A stretch of 12,029 bases of DNA, taken from assembly GCA_945867285.1 (NCBI GenBank), contig CAMBHX010000043.1:1-12029 (forward strand). Direction: 5' to 3'. Positions 6,578-12,029 of this stretch are shown here, one piece after another. How positions within the stretch are numbered: the first letter of the stretch is position 1; each line of letters starts with the position of its first letter. Origin of the DNA: Sulfuricurvum sp. IAE1. Lineage in GTDB: Bacteria; Campylobacterota; Campylobacteria; Campylobacterales; Sulfurimonadaceae. Made by a program: the position numbers and the translations under genes. The notes below the pieces were generated by a model that saw only the letters and a list, made by a program, of their open reading frames with translations, was not told where the DNA came from and did no database searches.

Positions 6578-7977
6578 TTATCGTTTCCGAAATTAATATT
6601 TATACTAATATTGAGCCCTTTAAGACTTTTAGCTACTTCATCATTAGATAATACTTTGAGTAATGATTGCAGCGCTTCTATTCCAACTGCAGGTGATGTC
6701 TCATCTAATTCTTGAGGCTCCGTGATATCCGACTCATCTAATTCTAATGTAGAAACAACCTCTAGAGATCTATCTTCACTGTCATTTACAGAAACGTTAA
6801 TTTCTTCGTCGACCTCTTCACCAATCGCAATACGAATATCACGTTCGTCCAAACTATCAAAATCATCATCTTCCACGATGTTCTCAATCGCAGTTAAGTC
6901 CTCTAGGGACTCTATCTCTTCTTTCTTAGTAGTACCCATCTCTTTATCTTCAAATGGATTTGTCTCATCATCATTCAATATACCTAGCGATTCATCTTCC
7001 TGAATTGGCTCGTCATCTTCTGTCTTTAGCTCTTCTTCATCTGAAAGATCCAAAATATTTGTATCCAGTTTACCAAGAACATCATCACTTAACTCATCAC
7101 TCAAGGTATCAAAATCTAAATCATCAAGCCCTCCAGTAGCTAATGGTTGCTCCAAATCTTCAAGCTCTAAATTACCCATCGCTTCTTGAATTTGTTGCTC
7201 AAGATCTTCAAAATCATCATCACTCAAGGGTTCATCTGACAATTCTTCTGCTGACATATCGACCAGTAATGCTTCCAAGTCTATCTCATCCTCTTTTGGG
7301 CTCTCATTATTGACATTGCCTGAAAGAAACATAGCTTCTATCTCATCATCTAATAATTCATCTTCTAAAGACTCTTTTGCCACTTCAAAATCATCCAAGT
7401 CATCCAAATCTTCTATCATTGCGATATCAGGTGTATCAAATTGTATGCTATCAAATTCATTATCTTCATTATCAGTGAAATCATCATCCAACAAATCTTG
7501 AAGCTCTTGAACTTCTTGGAAGTCTAAAACAGTGGTTTTGAGTAGACTATCATCCTCAATCAAATCATTTGATAATAAATCATCATCAACCAATAAATCA
7601 TCCAGTAAGTCATCAATGACATCAGTAGATTTTTTGCCTTCATCGACACTTAGCTCGGGAAGTGATTGAGCAATTCCTGCAAACAGTTCGACCAAATCTG
7701 TTGGCAAAAAAGGCTTATTGATTACCTTGTCAAATCCAGCCGGAGTTGCAGCACCTCGTGTCGCCATTAGTACACTTGATCTAAAACTAACTTTTTCTTT
7801 AAGCTGTGAGATCATTTCATCACTATACAAAGCATCATCAACAATCAGTAAATCATAATGCGGATGTTCAATTTCATCCAATGACCAAATAACATCTAAA
7901 TCATCTTTGGTTTTTTGAGCACTTAGCGCGACCAATTTTCGCACAACAGGGTTATCGTTTAATAATAAAATTCTCAT
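6574..7977 (-). CDS. Receiver-domain protein with long acidic tail (Cj1178c-like position)
   Basis: The N-terminal 100 residues look like a response-regulator receiver domain: LLLNDNP with D8, LLIVDD with D47 in the phosphoacceptor place, the VLMAT strand with T73, and INKPF with K88. All key positions can be matched, although the usual first Asp of the acidic pair is Asn7. Residues of about 105 to 425 are extremely rich in Asp and Glu, well over a third by eye, with recurring LDDLL-like units, so probably disordered or weakly helical. The last 40 residues (from about VGIEALQSLLKVL to SININFGNDK) are non-acidic and look folded. The gene occupies the position of the highly acidic Cj1178c in Campylobacter. 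There is no DNA-binding or enzymatic output domain. AAAGG lies eight bases before the ATG. Function is unknown; location next to fliR hints at motility or signalling but does not prove it. Confidence 0.92.
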   Translation of the reverse strand: MRILLLNDNPVVRKLVALSAQKTKDDLDVIWSLDEIEHPHYDLLIVDDALYSDEMISQLKEKVSFRSSVLMATRGAATPAGFDKVINKPFLPTDLVELFAGIAQSLPELSVDEGKKSTDVIDDLLDDLLVDDDLLSNDLIEDDSLLKTTVLDFQEVQELQDLLDDDFTDNEDNEFDSIQFDTPDIAMIEDLDDLDDFEVAKESLEDELLDDEIEAMFLSGNVNNESPKEDEIDLEALLVDMSAEELSDEPLSDDDFEDLEQQIQEAMGNLELEDLEQPLATGGLDDLDFDTLSDELSDDVLGKLDTNILDLSDEEELKTEDDEPIQEDESLGILNDDETNPFEDKEMGTTKKEEIESLEDLTAIENIVEDDDFDSLDERDIRIAIGEEVDEEINVSVNDSEDRSLEVVSTLELDESDITEPQELDETSPAVGIEALQSLLKVLSNDEVAKSLKGLNISININFGNDK

Positions 7978-8002
7978 AGTCGTTGCCTTTTGAATGTCCT
8001 AT

Positions 8003-8026
8003 GTGCTATAGGTGCTAAATGGTGCT
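8003..8026 (+). repeat. Three phased GTGCT repeats upstream of the acidic gene
   Basis: GTGCT occurs at 8003-8007, 8012-8016 and 8022-8026, at intervals of 9 and 10 bases, so on about the same face of the helix (AGCAC on the minus strand). They lie between the putative -10 at 8033-8028 and the acidic gene's ATG. They could be an operator or a feature of the mRNA leader, or chance. Confidence 0.35.
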
Positions 8027-8027
8027 T

Positions 8028-8045
8028 ATTGTAACCAAAAAAAAA
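8028..8045 (-). promoter_or_regulatory. Candidate promoter of the acidic gene
   Basis: The minus strand has TACAAT (8033-8028), one base off TATAAT, directly preceded by a run of nine T (8045-8037). T-rich tracts upstream of the -10 are usual in this phylum. The transcript would begin near 8021 with a leader of about 45 bases. Confidence 0.4.
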
Positions 8046-8050
8046 TATGA

Positions 8051-8815
8051 TTAGAATAATGTTTTCAAAAAATCAAACGAACTTTGCATTTGAGAACTTA
8101 CAATCATCATGCTTGCAGATAATGTTGCCATCAAAACTAAAAAAGCAACACCAATTTTTATAGGCATCCCAATAACCAAAAGGTTAAACTGAGGCATTGT
8201 TTTCATCAACATCCCAAAAATAACATCAGCAAGCATCGAAAGTGCTGTAATGGGAAATGCTATCATAAACCCTACGACAAACATATTGAGAGTAGCGTGC
8301 ATAATATATTGAAACAACACCGGAGTGAGCATAAATCCCCCAAGAGGAACCGATGCAATCGAATCCGATGCCAATAGTAAAATCCAATGATGCAAATCAA
8401 GAGCAAGCAGCACCATTAATGATACTAATGCCAAAAATTGACCAATAATTGGCATTGAAACACCCGATTGTGGGTCAATTGCACTTGCTAATGAAAATCC
8501 CATCATAAAAGATATCTGCCCCCCTGCAAAAGTAATCACATGATAGGCAAGTTGTAAAATAATTCCTACAGTAAGTCCAAATAACATTTCACCCAAAATC
8601 GCAATCGTTAAGCTTAATCCATCCAATGGGATTTGAAGTGGAGGCACTGCCCCAAAAAAGAAAATAGTGAAAAAAAATGCCATAGCCGCTTTAGCAGACA
8701 TAGGGATATTAGCATGAGAAAAAATAGGAACAGCCATAAATAGTGCACTAAAACGGGTAAAAAGGAGAATAAAAGCAGCTGTTCGTCCCTCGCTAAAAAT
8801 CTCTGCCCATTCCAT
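8051..8815 (-). CDS. fliR: Flagellar export apparatus protein FliR
   Basis: FliR is an inner-membrane component of the flagellar type III export gate, forming the core complex with FliP and FliQ. The 254-residue protein is strongly hydrophobic throughout, with about six membrane segments (near 13-32, 42-60, 68-95, 122-150, 170-195 and 212-238). The family signature around residues 205-220 (KTMPQFNLLVIGMPIK) is present, as are the conserved N-terminal FTRFSALFM and the central AIDPQSG. Length is standard. The ATG lies only three bases after the stop of the ABC ATPase gene with a poor Shine-Dalgarno, so it is probably translated by coupling. It is embedded among housekeeping genes, not in a flagellar operon, which is its normal place in Campylobacter relatives. 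Confidence 0.95.
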   Translation of the reverse strand: MEWAEIFSEGRTAAFILLFTRFSALFMAVPIFSHANIPMSAKAAMAFFFTIFFFGAVPPLQIPLDGLSLTIAILGEMLFGLTVGIILQLAYHVITFAGGQISFMMGFSLASAIDPQSGVSMPIIGQFLALVSLMVLLALDLHHWILLLASDSIASVPLGGFMLTPVLFQYIMHATLNMFVVGFMIAFPITALSMLADVIFGMLMKTMPQFNLLVIGMPIKIGVAFLVLMATLSASMMIVSSQMQSSFDFLKTLF

Positions 8816-8818
8816 ATA

Positions 8819-9463
8819 TTATACTATCTCACTCAAAGTTCCATCGAGCATACGATAGACATGATCACATCGATGTGCCAATACTTCATCATGAGTTACC
8901 AGTAAAAGTCCGCTTTGATGTTCTTGAATATACTCTAAAAAGAGATCCATCACTTCTGTAGCTGTAGCATGGTCTAGATTTCCGGTAGGTTCATCTGCGA
9001 AAATAAGACGAGGTTTTTTAGATAGAATGCGGGCAATCGAAACACGCTGTTGTTGTCCACCTGACAGCTCTGTAACTTTTTGTTCCATGACCTGCTGTAT
9101 ACCCAATCGTACTAGCAACTCGTTTTCAATAGTCTCTCCTGCCAAAAGTGCTGCAACTTCAAGATTTTCATAAGCACTAAAGCCTTTAAATAAATAATGA
9201 CTTTGATAAATAAGCCCCAAATCATGGCGACGAAGTTTGACCAGTTCTTTCTCACTCAGCGCATAAATATTTTTTCCAAAAAGCTCCACATCACCGCTAT
9301 TGGGTTTCAATAGTGATGAAAGTACATGTAAAAGTGTTGATTTTCCGCTACCGCTTACACCGACAATAGCAACTGATTCACCTGCTTTTAATTCCAATGA
9401 AATAGCCTCAAAAAGAGGATAATCAAAACGATGTGAAAGGTTAGTAGTTTTTAAAAGTGTCAT
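8819..9463 (-). CDS. LolD-like ABC transporter ATP-binding protein
   Basis: This 214-residue single-domain ATPase has every ABC motif: Walker A GVSGSGKST (35-43), Q-loop Q87, signature LSGGQ (133-137), Walker B LIFADEP with D157 and E158, D-loop and the H-loop His191. The size and sequence pattern (RRHDLGLIYQSHYLFKGFSAYENL) belong to the LolD/MacB/FtsE group, whose members energise lipoprotein release, efflux or division-linked remodelling from the inner membrane. No membrane permease is adjacent, so its partner is unknown and LolD is only the nearest label. The ATG has no Shine-Dalgarno, and a perfect TATAAT ends six bases before it. This suggests a leaderless transcript, or dependence on read-through from tsf. 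Confidence 0.93.
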   Translation of the reverse strand: MTLLKTTNLSHRFDYPLFEAISLELKAGESVAIVGVSGSGKSTLLHVLSSLLKPNSGDVELFGKNIYALSEKELVKLRRHDLGLIYQSHYLFKGFSAYENLEVAALLAGETIENELLVRLGIQQVMEQKVTELSGGQQQRVSIARILSKKPRLIFADEPTGNLDHATATEVMDLFLEYIQEHQSGLLLVTHDEVLAHRCDHVYRMLDGTLSEIV

Positions 9464-9469
9464 AAAGAT

Positions 9470-9475
9470 ATTATA
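9470..9475 (-). promoter_or_regulatory. Perfect -10 box immediately before the ABC ATPase start
   Basis: TATAAT on the minus strand ends six bases before the ATG at 9463. It is preceded by an AT-rich tract (TTTTTAATTTAATTT). Transcription would start at or beside the A of the ATG, giving a leaderless or nearly leaderless mRNA. Confidence 0.5.
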
Positions 9476-9507
9476 GGGGAAATTAAATTAAAAAGAGAGT
9501 GAAAGTA

Positions 9508-9523
9508 TGCAGATAAATCTGCA
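9508..9523. repeat. 16-bp palindrome downstream of tsf
   Basis: The sequence is TGCAGAT-AA-ATCTGCA, a perfect 7-bp inverted repeat. On the minus strand it follows the tsf stop hairpin and is followed by a T-rich stretch, so it could contribute to 3'-end formation of the rpsB-tsf mRNA. It could equally be an operator site before the ABC ATPase promoter. Confidence 0.45.
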
Positions 9524-9527
9524 AAGT

Positions 9528-9549
9528 GGCTAGGGTTTACCCCTTAGCC
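9528..9549 (-). terminator. Hairpin overlapping the tsf stop codon
   Basis: On the minus strand GGCTA-A-GGG pairs with CCCTAGCC around a five-base loop, with one bulged A. The tsf TAA stop lies in the 5' arm. The following bases (ACTTTGCAG) are not a good U-tract, so this may stabilise or partly terminate the rpsB-tsf transcript, and a strong terminator is unlikely. Confidence 0.45.
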
Positions 9550-10611
9550 CATTTGTGCAGCAACTTCAGCTGCAAAGTCATTGACTTGTTTTTCGATACC
9601 TTCGCCGACTTCGTATTTTACGAACTCCACGAGCGTAGCAGTTCCACCGTGTGCTGCTGCTTCTTTTTCAAGTGCTTGAGCAACCGTCAATGAATCGTCC
9701 ATAACATATTTTTGATCCAACAATGCTTGCTCTTTATCAAGAGTAGTATTATCATCAACAAAACGTGCCAATTGACCAGGGATAATATTCGCCCAAATTT
9801 TTTCTGGTTTGTTATCTGCAATCAATTTTGCTTTGATAGCTTCCTCAGCTGCCGCCATAACCTCTGGAGTTAATTGTGACATTGAGATATATTGAGGAAC
9901 GTTTTTGAGAGGTTTTTTCAAACGTGCTAATTCTTCGTTCTCAGTTTTGATCGCTTCGATACGTCCGATAGTTTCTTCCGCTACATATGTTGCATCTAAA
10001 TCTTTATAGCTCAATGTTGATGGTTTCATAGCCGCTGCGTGCATTGCTACGTTTTTAACAAAACCAGTCATTGCATCAGCTGTCTTTTTACTATCACACG
10101 TGATAGCGACCAAAACACCTACACGACCATTAGAGTGAACGTAACCATTAACGATTCCATTTTCTCCTGCATTAAGAGTCACAAAACGACGAGTAACAAT
10201 TTTTTCACCAATACGCGCTACTTGTGCCGTAAAGTATTCTGAAAAGGTACCTGTTTCATACGATGTTTCGTTAAGCTCTTCAACACTGTTCACTCCTGTT
10301 GCGAAAACATGTGCTGCTGTGTTGCTTACCAAAGAAACAAAGCCATCATTTTTAGCTACGAAATCTGTCTCAGAGTTGATTTCTACCAATGATGCAGAGG
10401 CAAAAGTGTCAGACACTTTAATCCCCAAAAGACCCTCAGCAGCAACACGATCCGCTTTTTTAGCAGTTTGTGCCATACCACGGTCACGCAAAAACTCTTT
10501 TGCTTTTTCCATGTCACCATCACATTCCGTGAGAGCTTTTTTACAATCCATCATTGGAGCATCAGTTGCGGTACGTAGGTCTTTGACCATTGCTGCTGTG
10601 ATGTCTGCCAT
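9544..10611 (-). CDS. tsf: Translation elongation factor EF-Ts
   Basis: EF-Ts is the nucleotide exchange factor that reloads EF-Tu with GTP. The 355-residue protein has the N-terminal UBA-like domain (VKDLRTATDAPMMDCKKAL, 9-27) and the EF-Tu-contacting TDFVAKN motif (82-88), followed by the core exchange domains. It is longer than the E. coli protein (283) and close to the length typical of Campylobacterota. The ATG at 10611 lies two bases after the rpsB stop, with GAGGAAG inside the end of rpsB as the ribosome binding site. rpsB-tsf pairing is nearly universal in bacteria, and the two are certainly cotranscribed. Confidence 0.98.
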   Translation of the reverse strand: MADITAAMVKDLRTATDAPMMDCKKALTECDGDMEKAKEFLRDRGMAQTAKKADRVAAEGLLGIKVSDTFASASLVEINSETDFVAKNDGFVSLVSNTAAHVFATGVNSVEELNETSYETGTFSEYFTAQVARIGEKIVTRRFVTLNAGENGIVNGYVHSNGRVGVLVAITCDSKKTADAMTGFVKNVAMHAAAMKPSTLSYKDLDATYVAEETIGRIEAIKTENEELARLKKPLKNVPQYISMSQLTPEVMAAAEEAIKAKLIADNKPEKIWANIIPGQLARFVDDNTTLDKEQALLDQKYVMDDSLTVAQALEKEAAAHGGTATLVEFVKYEVGEGIEKQVNDFAAEVAAQMG

Positions 10612-10613
10612 GA

Positions 10614-11384
10614 TTACGCTTCCTCTACTACTGTTTCTGTAGCTGCTGCTGCAAAAACTTCTTCAGCACTTACTTCATCAGCTGCAACATCATCAGCTCC
10701 GCCGCTTGCCAATTTTTTACCTTCATTGATAGCTTCTGCCATCTCTTTACAAAACAATTGGATTGAACGAATAGCATCGTCATTTCCAGGGATGGGGATA
10801 TCAATTACGTCTGGATCACAGTTAGTGTCCAAAGGAGCAACAACACGAATACCTAGGTTACGAGCTTCCATAACAGCGATGTGCTCTTTGACTGCATCAA
10901 TAACAAACATCATGTCAGGTAATGTTTTCATGTTACGGATACCACCAAGATATGCTACCAATTTCTCTTTTTGGCGACCCATCATCAACGCTTCTTTTTT
11001 TGTCAAAAGATTGATTTGACCGTTTGCTTGCATCTCTTCGATGATTTCAAGTTTACGGATTGATTTTTGGATTGTTGGGAAGTTTGTCAACATTCCACCC
11101 AACCAGCGGTTATCAACGTATGGCATTCCACATGACAATGCTGCATCACGAATCGCAACACGTGCTTGTTTTTTGGTTCCAACAAACAACACTGTTTGTC
11201 CTTCAGCAGCTGCATCCAAAACGATTTGGTATGCACCACGGAAAAAACGTAATGTTTTTTGCAAATCGATGATATAGATGTTTTTACGAACACCGAAGAT
11301 GTATTTTTTCATCTTTGGATTCCAACGACGTGTTTGGTGACCAAAATGTACACCACACTCCAATAAGTCTTTCATAGTTACCAT
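10614..11384 (-). CDS. rpsB: 30S ribosomal protein S2
   Basis: S2 is a late-assembling protein of the small ribosomal subunit, bound between head and body. The 256-residue product begins MVTMKDLLECGVHFGHQTRRW, the conserved S2 N-terminus, and carries FVGTKKQA, YVDNRWLGGMLTN and the PLDTNCDPDVIDIPIPGNDDA motif. The final 30 residues are an Ala/Glu/Asp-rich tail, as is common in this phylum. The first ATG (11384) has AGGA nine bases upstream; a second ATG three codons on is possible. Upstream lies a 300-base structured leader that may regulate it. Confidence 0.98.
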   Translation of the reverse strand: MVTMKDLLECGVHFGHQTRRWNPKMKKYIFGVRKNIYIIDLQKTLRFFRGAYQIVLDAAAEGQTVLFVGTKKQARVAIRDAALSCGMPYVDNRWLGGMLTNFPTIQKSIRKLEIIEEMQANGQINLLTKKEALMMGRQKEKLVAYLGGIRNMKTLPDMMFVIDAVKEHIAVMEARNLGIRVVAPLDTNCDPDVIDIPIPGNDDAIRSIQLFCKEMAEAINEGKKLASGGADDVAADEVSAEEVFAAAATETVVEEA

Positions 11385-11401
11385 AATGTAAATCCTGTAT
11401 T

Positions 11402-11407
11402 AATATA
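11402..11407 (-). promoter_or_regulatory. Possible proximal -10 of rpsB
   Basis: TATATT on the minus strand lies 17 bases before the rpsB ATG, with no recognisable -35. It would give a leader of about ten bases, avoiding the structured region. It competes with the distal candidate at 11706-11701. Confidence 0.3.
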
Positions 11408-11529
11408 GTTTTGTTTTCGTTTACTTGGGCGAAGCTTGTCAGAGCCGACGAGTCATCGGGTGCACGAAAACAGCATTTCGCTTGCGAATTTTTTCATGTA
11501 CAACATTACGCACCAAACGAGCAAAACCC

Positions 11530-11589
11530 GCTTGAAACGGCAAAGGGCTCCTACGGCTATGCTAACGCATATAGCCTTTGGTTTCAAGC
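11530..11589 (-). repeat. Long imperfect hairpin in the rpsB leader (contains motif copy B)
   Basis: On the minus strand GCTTGAAAC (11589-11581) pairs perfectly with GTTTCAAGC (11538-11530). Inside this, CAAAGG can pair with CCTTTG, and GGCTAT-AT-GC with GCATAGCC around a GTTA loop. The 3' half carries the three-block motif also found downstream of the flagellin gene. The architecture is that of a folded RNA element or a small palindromic repeat. Confidence 0.65.
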
Positions 11590-11626
11590 CTAAAAAAGCT
11601 AAAAACTTAGCTTTTTTGTACGGCTT
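11586..11626. terminator. Bidirectional terminator-like hairpin
   Basis: Perfect 11-bp arms AAAAAAGCTAA (11592-11602) and TTAGCTTTTTT (11607-11617) flank the loop AAAC. The outer bases AAGCC (11586-11590) and GGCTT (11622-11626) also pair. The A-tract, short stem, T-tract form resembles an intrinsic terminator on both strands. No annotated gene ends here, so it would act on a transcript starting upstream of rpsB or on an unannotated small RNA. Confidence 0.6.
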
Positions 11627-11694
11627 TCACCTTTGCAATCCCCTAAAGCCTCCTGCGTATCCGCAAGAAATTTAAGATAATGTGGGAGAAAATC
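11593..11694 (-). ncRNA. Hypothetical ~100-nt RNA or attenuated rpsB leader
   Basis: A transcript from the -10 at 11706-11701 would start near 11694 and meet the terminator hairpin after about 100 bases. It contains the stems CTTGCG-GATA-CGCAGG and GGCTTT/AAAGCC (11650-11645 with 11627-11622). I do not recognise a known RNA family in it: tmRNA, SRP, RNase P, 6S and common riboswitch signatures are not visible. It is inferred from structure only. Confidence 0.3.
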
Positions 11695-11706
11695 GGGCGA
11701 ATTGTA
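11693..11706 (-). promoter_or_regulatory. Candidate distal rpsB promoter with GC-rich discriminator
   Basis: TACAAT (11706-11701) is followed by TCGCCCGA. A GC-rich stretch between -10 and start site is the usual mark of promoters controlled by the stringent response in bacteria, and would suit a ribosomal protein operon. No good -35 is present, which is not unusual in this phylum. Confidence 0.4.
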
Positions 11707-11774
11707 CCCAATAGGCTCTTAAATCTCGCTGTATCCGAAGGTGTGTAAATTCGTCACACTTTTATCACGATTAT

Positions 11775-11803
11775 TTAAGACATTCAAATTGCTTTTATAT
11801 AAT
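11775..11803 (+). promoter_or_regulatory. Sigma-70 type promoter of the exported-protein gene
   Basis: TTAAGA (11775-11780), a 17-base spacer and a perfect TATAAT (11798-11803). The -35 hexamer and spacing are identical to those of the amidohydrolase promoter at 3199-3171. The start would be near 11810, with a leader of about 33 bases. Confidence 0.65.
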
Positions 11804-11842
11804 TTTTGTTAATATCAAAACATTAGACTTAAGGAGTCAAAA

Positions 11843-12029
11843 ATGAAACAAAAAATTTTAGGTTCTGTAGTTGCTGCTGCGCTTTTAAGTGTGACAGTCA
11901 TGGCTGATGACACTTTGATGCAGCGATTTGATAAAATGGAAAAAGAATTGGCCAGCCTAAGAGCTGAGATAGGCTCTCTCAAAGGACAAAAAGAAGCTGC
12001 TGCTAAAGTGCCCTTGGTTACTGCACCAT
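11843..12029 (+). CDS. Exported coiled-coil protein, probable outer-membrane porin N-terminus (partial)
   Basis: The first 62 residues are present and the gene runs off the right edge. Residues 1-21 are a typical Sec signal peptide: MKQK, a hydrophobic core rich in Ala, Val and Leu, and a VMA cleavage site before DDTL. Residues 24-50 (LMQRFDKMEKELASLRAEIG and onward) form a short heptad-patterned coiled coil, then an Ala/Pro-containing linker. A signal peptide followed directly by a short coiled coil is common in outer-membrane porins of this phylum, where it is thought to contact peptidoglycan or trimerise, but an exported adaptor or lipid-asymmetry protein would look similar here. AAGGAG lies six bases before the ATG. 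It is divergent from rpsB with its own strong promoter. Confidence 0.85.
   Translation, partial: MKQKILGSVVAAALLSVTVMADDTLMQRFDKMEKELASLRAEIGSLKGQKEAAAKVPLVTAP

Larger units (their letters stand above)
11385..11842. other. 458-bp intergenic region with structured leader and divergent promoters
   Basis: No credible protein-coding gene is seen here. The rpsB side (11385-11706, minus strand) holds a distal promoter candidate, a hairpin of 16 pairs with terminator character, a long imperfect hairpin and several small stem-loops, including TTCG-CTTG-CGAA near 11477-11488. The right side holds the promoter of the exported-protein gene and a small inverted repeat GTGTG/CACAC (11741-11759) just upstream of its -35 box, which may be an operator. 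Short plus-strand open frames in the region lack ribosome binding sites and family resemblance. Confidence 0.7.

Noticed and set aside
6722..7501. Long plus-strand Ser-rich open frames opposite the acidic gene.
   Set aside because: They are the reverse reading of GAT/GAA-rich codons in the acidic gene, without start signals.
11521..11600. tRNA-like fold in the rpsB leader (GGTTTCAAGCC resembling a T arm).
   Set aside because: No acceptor, D or anticodon arm with correct spacing and no GGTTCGANTCC consensus.
11436..11675. Plus-strand open frames of 60 and 79 codons in the rpsB leader.
   Set aside because: No Shine-Dalgarno and no family resemblance, and they run through the hairpins; they look like chance frames.
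11599..11718. 39-codon open frame on the minus strand ahead of rpsB, ending at a TAG in the terminator hairpin, with a protein-like translation.
   Set aside because: It has no ATG, GTG or TTG start with a ribosome binding site, follows an in-frame TAA, and overlaps RNA-like structure. A decayed gene fragment is possible but not supportable.
11741..11759. GTGTG/CACAC inverted repeat as a terminator.
   Set aside because: Only five pairs with a nine-base loop and no gene ending before it. It is kept only as a possible operator in the description of the intergenic region.

Overview
This is a dense 12 kb stretch of chromosome from a member of the Campylobacterota (formerly Epsilonproteobacteria). 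It is probably a free-living Sulfurimonas/Sulfuricurvum-type organism, although the exact genus is inferred. The main evidence is gene order: argS, tatA, gmk, a highly acidic protein, fliR, an ABC ATPase, tsf and rpsB lie consecutively on the minus strand, the same order I recall for Campylobacter jejuni Cj1175c-Cj1182c. Moderate G+C, AT-rich promoters and the individual protein sequences fit this placement. No IS element, phage gene, CRISPR array, tRNA or rRNA is visible.

Layout. Bases 1-3141 (minus strand) hold an agmatine-pathway-type amidohydrolase, a J-domain protein, a small lipoprotein, endonuclease IV, and the first eight codons of a further gene running off the left edge. The amidohydrolase is divergent from a stand-alone plus-strand flagellin (3246-3992) resembling the short secreted FlaC of Campylobacter. 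Bases 4084-11384 (minus strand) form the conserved block: rpsB and tsf (ribosomal protein S2, EF-Ts), a LolD-like ATPase, fliR, a receiver-domain protein with a very long acidic tail, gmk, tatA and argS. Bases 11385-11842 contain no gene but are rich in structured sequence. From 11843 a plus-strand exported, coiled-coil protein starts and runs off the right edge.

Within the block, translation is closely packed: gmk overlaps the acidic gene by 4 bp with a GTG start, fliR follows the ATPase by 3 bp, tsf follows rpsB by 2 bp, and argS starts at TTG one codon after the tatA stop. The genes join unrelated tasks (translation, nucleotide metabolism, Tat export, flagellar export), so the block is a conserved transcriptional arrangement rather than one pathway. 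The best candidates for something undescribed are the leader upstream of rpsB, which has an attenuator-like set of mutually exclusive hairpins plus a terminator; a short intergenic motif shared between that leader and the flaC-argS gap; and the acidic receiver protein. Most of the remaining window is ordinary core genome.
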